Source of the DNA: Devosia sp.
Lineage (GTDB): Bacteria > Pseudomonadota > Alphaproteobacteria > Rhizobiales > Devosiaceae
Reading direction: 5' to 3'
Length of the DNA stretch: 7,962 bases
NCBI GenBank assembly: GCA_028290245.1
Contig: JAQGKG010000267.1
Location: 1-7,962, forward strand
Made by a program: the position numbers and the translations under genes. Of this stretch, positions 6,141-7,962 are shown piece after piece. A model generated the notes under the pieces. It made no database searches and was not told where the DNA came from. It saw only the letters and a program-made list of their open reading frames with translations. Position 1 is the stretch's first letter. Each line of letters starts with the position of its first letter.

Positions 6141-6557
6141 ATGTTCAACGTTCTTGGTCAAATCAACTGGTTGGGCGTCGTCGCCGCAACCATCGCTGCT
6201 GCCGTACTTGGGGCTGTCTGGTTCACGGCGCTTTTCGGCAAATACTACACCGTCGCCCTTGGCCGCGAAGGCCAGCCGCCATTCAAGATGACGCCGATCT
6301 TCATGGCTGGACCTTTCGTGTGCAGCTTGGTCACGGTTATCGCCAGCGCCATCCTGATGCGTGCGCTTGGCATCGACAATGTCGGTGATGCGCTGGTGTT
6401 TGGCATCATCGTGGGCCTTGGTTTGCTGACGGCAACCACCGTCAATACCGGCATCAATCCCAATATTCCGCGACCTCTGCTCTACGGCCTGATCAGCGGA
6501 TCCTATTTCTTCGTCACCGGTGTGGTCGTCAGCCTCATCCTCTTCTCGCTGCCCTAG
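6141..6557 (+). CDS. DUF1761 family integral membrane protein
   Basis: A 138-residue hydrophobic protein with four likely membrane helices at about 9-31, 52-74, 82-102 and 113-136. The N-terminus INWLGVVAATIAAAVLGAVW and the following short W-F/K-Y-Y stretch are typical of DUF1761. The central helix ends with a T-T-V-N-T-G-I pattern that is also usual in the family. The function of DUF1761 is unknown. The start ATG 6141 has AGGAAA at 6131-6136, five bases upstream. The gap to the VOC gene is 55 bases and to the aldo/keto reductase eight bases, so it is probably part of one transcript. VOC and DUF1761 genes next to a YafY-type regulator are, from memory, a recurring arrangement in proteobacteria. 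Confidence 0.85.
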   Translation: MFNVLGQINWLGVVAATIAAAVLGAVWFTALFGKYYTVALGREGQPPFKMTPIFMAGPFVCSLVTVIASAILMRALGIDNVGDALVFGIIVGLGLLTATTVNTGINPNIPRPLLYGLISGSYFFVTGVVVSLILFSLP

Positions 6558-6565
6558 AGGTCATC

Positions 6566-7611
6566 ATGCGTTACAACACTCTTGGTCAAACGGGCCTATT
6601 CGTTTCGCAACTTTGTCTTGGCACTATGACCTTTGGCGTCAATCCTGGTCGCTATGCCGAAGCAGGCGGCTTACTGCAGGCCGACGCCGACGCGATCGTT
6701 CGGCGCGCCGTCGATGCCGGCATCAACTTCATCGACACCGCCAATGTCTATGGCGGTGGCGGGGGCTCGGAAGAGATCACCGGCCAGGCGCTGAAAAATC
6801 TCGGCATCGCCCGCCACGACATAGTCTTCGCCACCAAGGTGGAAGGCACGATGGGGCCGGGCCCCAATGACGGTGGCGCTTCCCGCTATCATATCATGGA
6901 CCAGGTCAAGGCGAGCCTGAAGCGCCTTGGCACCGACCATATCGACCTCTACCAGCTGCACGGGCTAGATCCGGCGACACCGGTCGAGGAAATGGTTCGC
7001 GCCCTTGATGACCTCGTCCGGCAGGGTCATGTGCGTTACGTCGGCGTTTCGAACTGGGCAGCATGGCAGATTGTCGAGGCGCTTGGGGTAGCCGAGCGCA
7101 TTAATGCGTCGCGCTTCCAGTCCGTGCAGTCCTATTACTCGCTTGTTGGGCGAGACATCGAACGTGAGATCGTGCCCATGCTCGATGCCAAGCAGCTCGG
7201 CCTGATGGTATGGAGTCCACTGGCGGGCGGTTATCTGTCCGGCAAATATCGCGACAGTGCCGAAGGCCGCCGCAAGACCATCGCCTTCCCGCCCATCGAT
7301 GAAGCACGCGGAGAGAAAATACTACCTGTGCTCGAAGCCATCGCAACAGCGCACAGCGTCTCGATGGCAACCATCGCCTTGGCTGGCTCCTGCACCAGAA
7401 GGCCGTCACCTCGGTCCTCGTGGGTGCAAAACGCCTGGAACAGTTGGACGAGAACCTTCAGGCCACGACAATCGCCCTTTCAGAGGATGACCTAAAATCG
7501 CTGGATGAGGTCAGCGCCTTGGCGCCCGAATATCCAGGTTGGATGGTGCACATTCACGGCGTGCCAAGACGCCAGCTATGGCAGAGCGGCGCGTTGCCAG
7601 CCCAGCAATAG
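6566..7611 (+). pseudogene. Aldo/keto reductase with apparent 3' frameshift
   Basis: An NADPH-dependent aldo/keto reductase, (beta/alpha)8 barrel, of the bacterial 'tas/YghZ-like' type. The catalytic tetrad is complete: D57 in FIDTANVYG, Y62, K91 in FATKVEG and H132 in YQLHGLD. It starts at ATG 6566 with GAGG at 6557-6560 and an eight-base gap from the DUF1761 stop. The frame breaks near 7384: after MATIALA the text reads GCT GGC TCC, while one additional T (GCT TGG CTC CTG CAC CAG) restores WLLHQKAVTSVLVG and the expected cofactor-binding motif VGAKRLEQLDENL. The restored frame ends at TAG 7609-7611, giving about 348 residues, normal for the family. As written, translation runs on out of frame to 7495 and lacks helix 8 and the adenine-phosphate-binding segment. 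It is either a pseudogene or a one-base sequencing error. Confidence 0.88.
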
Positions 7612-7619
7612 CAACGCGC
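7589..7619 (+). repeat. 9-bp stem-loop over the AKR stop codon
   Basis: GCGCGTTGC at 7589-7597 pairs perfectly with GCAACGCGC at 7611-7619 around a 13-base loop that holds the AKR stop codon except its last G. This is a strong GC-rich hairpin at the end of the VOC-DUF1761-AKR set. No T-run follows, so it may protect the 3' end or assist Rho-dependent termination rather than act as an intrinsic terminator. Confidence 0.45.
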
Positions 7620-7766
7620 GGCGCAGGACGTTATGCCCTGTGCCGCACTGCTGCCGGCATCATTCCATTTTGCGCCGTGCCTGGGCAGCTTCGCCTGGTT
7701 GGCGGCAGATAGGACAAGCAGGGGTGAGCCCCCGAGTTTTAGTAACCCGAGGGGCCACTGTCGGAT

Positions 7767-7962
7767 CTAGCGCTCGCAGAGCTGGCGCAACAGTCCAAGC
7801 GTCCCGTCGATATCGGCGACCATTTCGCTCTTGGCGGTCACGGCATCGCCTTGTCGCATGGCCCGGATAATCAGGTGATGGTGATGCGTGAACTGCTCAT
7901 GCAGGCCGGTGCTGAGCAGCGGCGCGATATGGGTCGAGAGCATCCGCATATACGGCCCATAC
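7767..7962 (-). CDS. GntR-family regulator, FCD domain C-terminus (5' end outside window)
   Basis: The minus-strand frame is open from the right edge to a TAG at 7767-7769, giving about 64 C-terminal residues. The stretch with EQFTHHHHLIIRAMRQGDA followed by A---EMVADI matches the end of an FCD effector domain: H--I--A---GD---A----M----. In metal-binding FCD proteins a histidine is usual in the last helix (M---H); here that place is taken by aspartate or isoleucine in MVADID, so metal coordination may be altered. The DNA-binding N-terminal wHTH lies outside the window. It is convergent with the aldo/keto reductase. An internal ATG at 7949 is not taken as a start because family-like sequence continues upstream of it. 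Ligand and targets are not known. Confidence 0.75.
   Translation of the reverse strand, partial: YGPYMRMLSTHIAPLLSTGLHEQFTHHHHLIIRAMRQGDAVTAKSEMVADIDGTLGLLRQLCER

Noticed and set aside
7721..7751. Possible terminator: GGGG-TGAG-CCCC then TTTT at 7737-7740, with a repeated CCCGAG
   Set aside because: The stem is only four base pairs, the T-run is short and separated by CGAG, and the 6-bp direct repeat is within chance.
1..7962. CRISPR arrays, tRNA or rRNA genes, transposases and insertion-sequence ends
   Set aside because: No regularly spaced repeats, no tRNA-like cloverleaf motifs and no transposase-like protein were seen on either strand.

Overview
The window looks like a GC-rich alphaproteobacterial chromosome, probably Hyphomicrobiales and perhaps Devosia-like. 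That rests on codon usage, protein flavour and gene content only; no taxonomic marker is present. It holds one well-organised metabolic operon between accessory or regulatory genes, several of them broken.

Left part (1-1340): the C-terminal half of a TetR-family regulator enters from the left edge. A scar follows. The 3' part of a bdcA-like SDR gene (minus strand) abuts the 3' part of a bdcR-like TetR gene (plus strand) at about 1067-1071. In Escherichia coli these two genes are divergent and share a promoter region. Here both 5' ends and the region between them are gone, which is best explained by one internal deletion.

Central part (1472-4744): a TPP riboswitch leads an operon in the order ykoF-like, thiX (permease), thiZ (ATPase), thiY (periplasmic binding protein). 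This is an uptake system for a thiamin pyrimidine precursor (HMP or a formyl-aminopyrimidine), repressed by thiamin pyrophosphate. The ykoF-like gene has an apparent one-base deletion after codon 28. An unrecognised ORF start overlaps the thiY stop codon as ATGA and seems to be cut off about 40 codons later, where the next module begins.

Right part (4867-7611): a YafY/WYL-type regulator is divergent from a co-directional set: a VOC/PhnB-like protein, a four-helix DUF1761 membrane protein and an aldo/keto reductase. The short divergent intergenic region carries a nested CAACTG/CAGTTG repeat cluster that is a good operator candidate. The aldo/keto reductase also carries an apparent one-base deletion near its 3' end. 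At the right edge, convergent to it, is the C-terminal end of a GntR/FCD-family regulator.

I did not find a clearly undescribed system. The most notable items are the head-to-head bdcA/bdcR deletion scar, the two single-base frameshifts (real decay or sequencing errors), a possible competing helix in the riboswitch, and the operator architecture of the yafY-VOC region.
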